Part shown: in pieces, positions 5,112 through 5,390 of the stretch
How positions within the stretch are numbered: position 1 is the stretch's first letter
Layout of the letters: the number at the start of each line of letters is the position of its first letter
DNA from: Gemmatimonadota bacterium
GTDB lineage: Bacteria > Gemmatimonadota > Gemmatimonadetes > Longimicrobiales > Gaopeijiaceae
DNA length: 5,390 bases
NCBI GenBank assembly: GCA_012959595.1
Contig: DUCW01000048.1
Span: 1-5,390 of the forward strand
Direction: 5' to 3'
The notes under the pieces: generated by a model
Database searches by the model: none
Seen by the model: the letters and a program-made list of their open reading frames with translations, nothing else
Told to the model about the DNA's origin: nothing
Made by a program: the position numbers and the translations under genes

Positions 5112-5390
5112 TTAGTTGTTTACTCTATCCCATGCTTCGATGAAAGCTTCGGCACAGGAGGTGCCGATTCTACTAGATCCTTCAGGTCCGAACCCTCTTA
5201 CTTCTGACAGGTGAGTCCCTGAGGAGGACCAAGTGGCGGTGGAATTGAAAAATGGCACTAAATCTCCTGGGGATTCTAGTGAGGATCGAGCCCAATTGGC
5301 AAAATCACTCCATTTAACGACCATTTGTCGTAGTTCTGTGTAGTATTCTTCAATGATTTCATCTTGAGTTTCGTTCTCCAAGACGGTGAT
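5112..5390 (-). CDS. Unrecognised protein, C-terminal part (5' end beyond right edge)
   Basis: The frame is open to the right edge of the window, giving 92 visible residues (ITVLENETQDEIIEEYY... to AWDRVNN). The TTG at 5381 is in frame but need not be the start. The visible part is soluble: an acidic helix-like stretch (about 5-20), a W-containing stretch (KWSDFANWARSSLESP), a serine/threonine-rich middle (STATWSSSGTHLSE), and FGPEGSSRIGTSCAEAFIEAWDRVNN at the end. No family is recognised. Its TAA stop (5114-5112) overlaps the Shine-Dalgarno of the next gene (AAGGAG), so the two are very likely one operon. Confidence 0.65.
   Translation of the reverse strand: MTVLENETQDEIIEEYYTELRQMVVKWSDFANWARSSLESPGDLVPFFNSTATWSSSGTHLSEVRGFGPEGSSRIGTSCAEAFIEAWDRVNN

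Overview
The window reads as accessory or lightly characterised chromosome from a Gram-negative bacterium of moderate GC, probably uncultured or environmental. The support is a lipobox lipoprotein, several Sec-type signal peptides, Fur-box-like iron operators and a Feo ferrous iron system. Nothing here fixes the phylum: there is no rRNA, tRNA or strong taxonomic marker gene.

Left part (1-980): the minus strand carries feoA and the 5' part of feoB, which runs off the left edge. The 230-bp region between feoA and the next gene holds three GAGAAT/TTCTC-type palindromes that resemble Fur boxes, with a plausible promoter facing each way.

Centre (981-3183): a plus-strand gene under those boxes encodes an exported-looking tandem protein of the CbiX/SirB (class II chelatase) fold. 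Its stop codon overlaps the stop of a convergent minus-strand gene at a shared CTAG. That convergent gene encodes a lipoprotein with an NHL-type beta-propeller. A 12-bp perfect stem-loop lies in its leader.

Right part (3184-5390): a run of minus-strand genes encodes small unrecognised proteins. In order of transcription they are a truncated protein at the right edge, a membrane-anchored protein, a secreted small beta-rich protein, and two tandem paralogous multi-span membrane proteins that share a nearly identical ribosome-binding leader.

The best candidate for something undescribed is the iron-responsive pair in which feoAB diverges from an envelope-targeted CbiX-like protein. That protein keeps the first AHG histidine in each half but lacks the usual second metal-binding histidine. 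The tandem small membrane proteins are the second candidate. No CRISPR array, insertion sequence, tRNA or rRNA was seen, and no gene-free stretch exceeds 300 bases.
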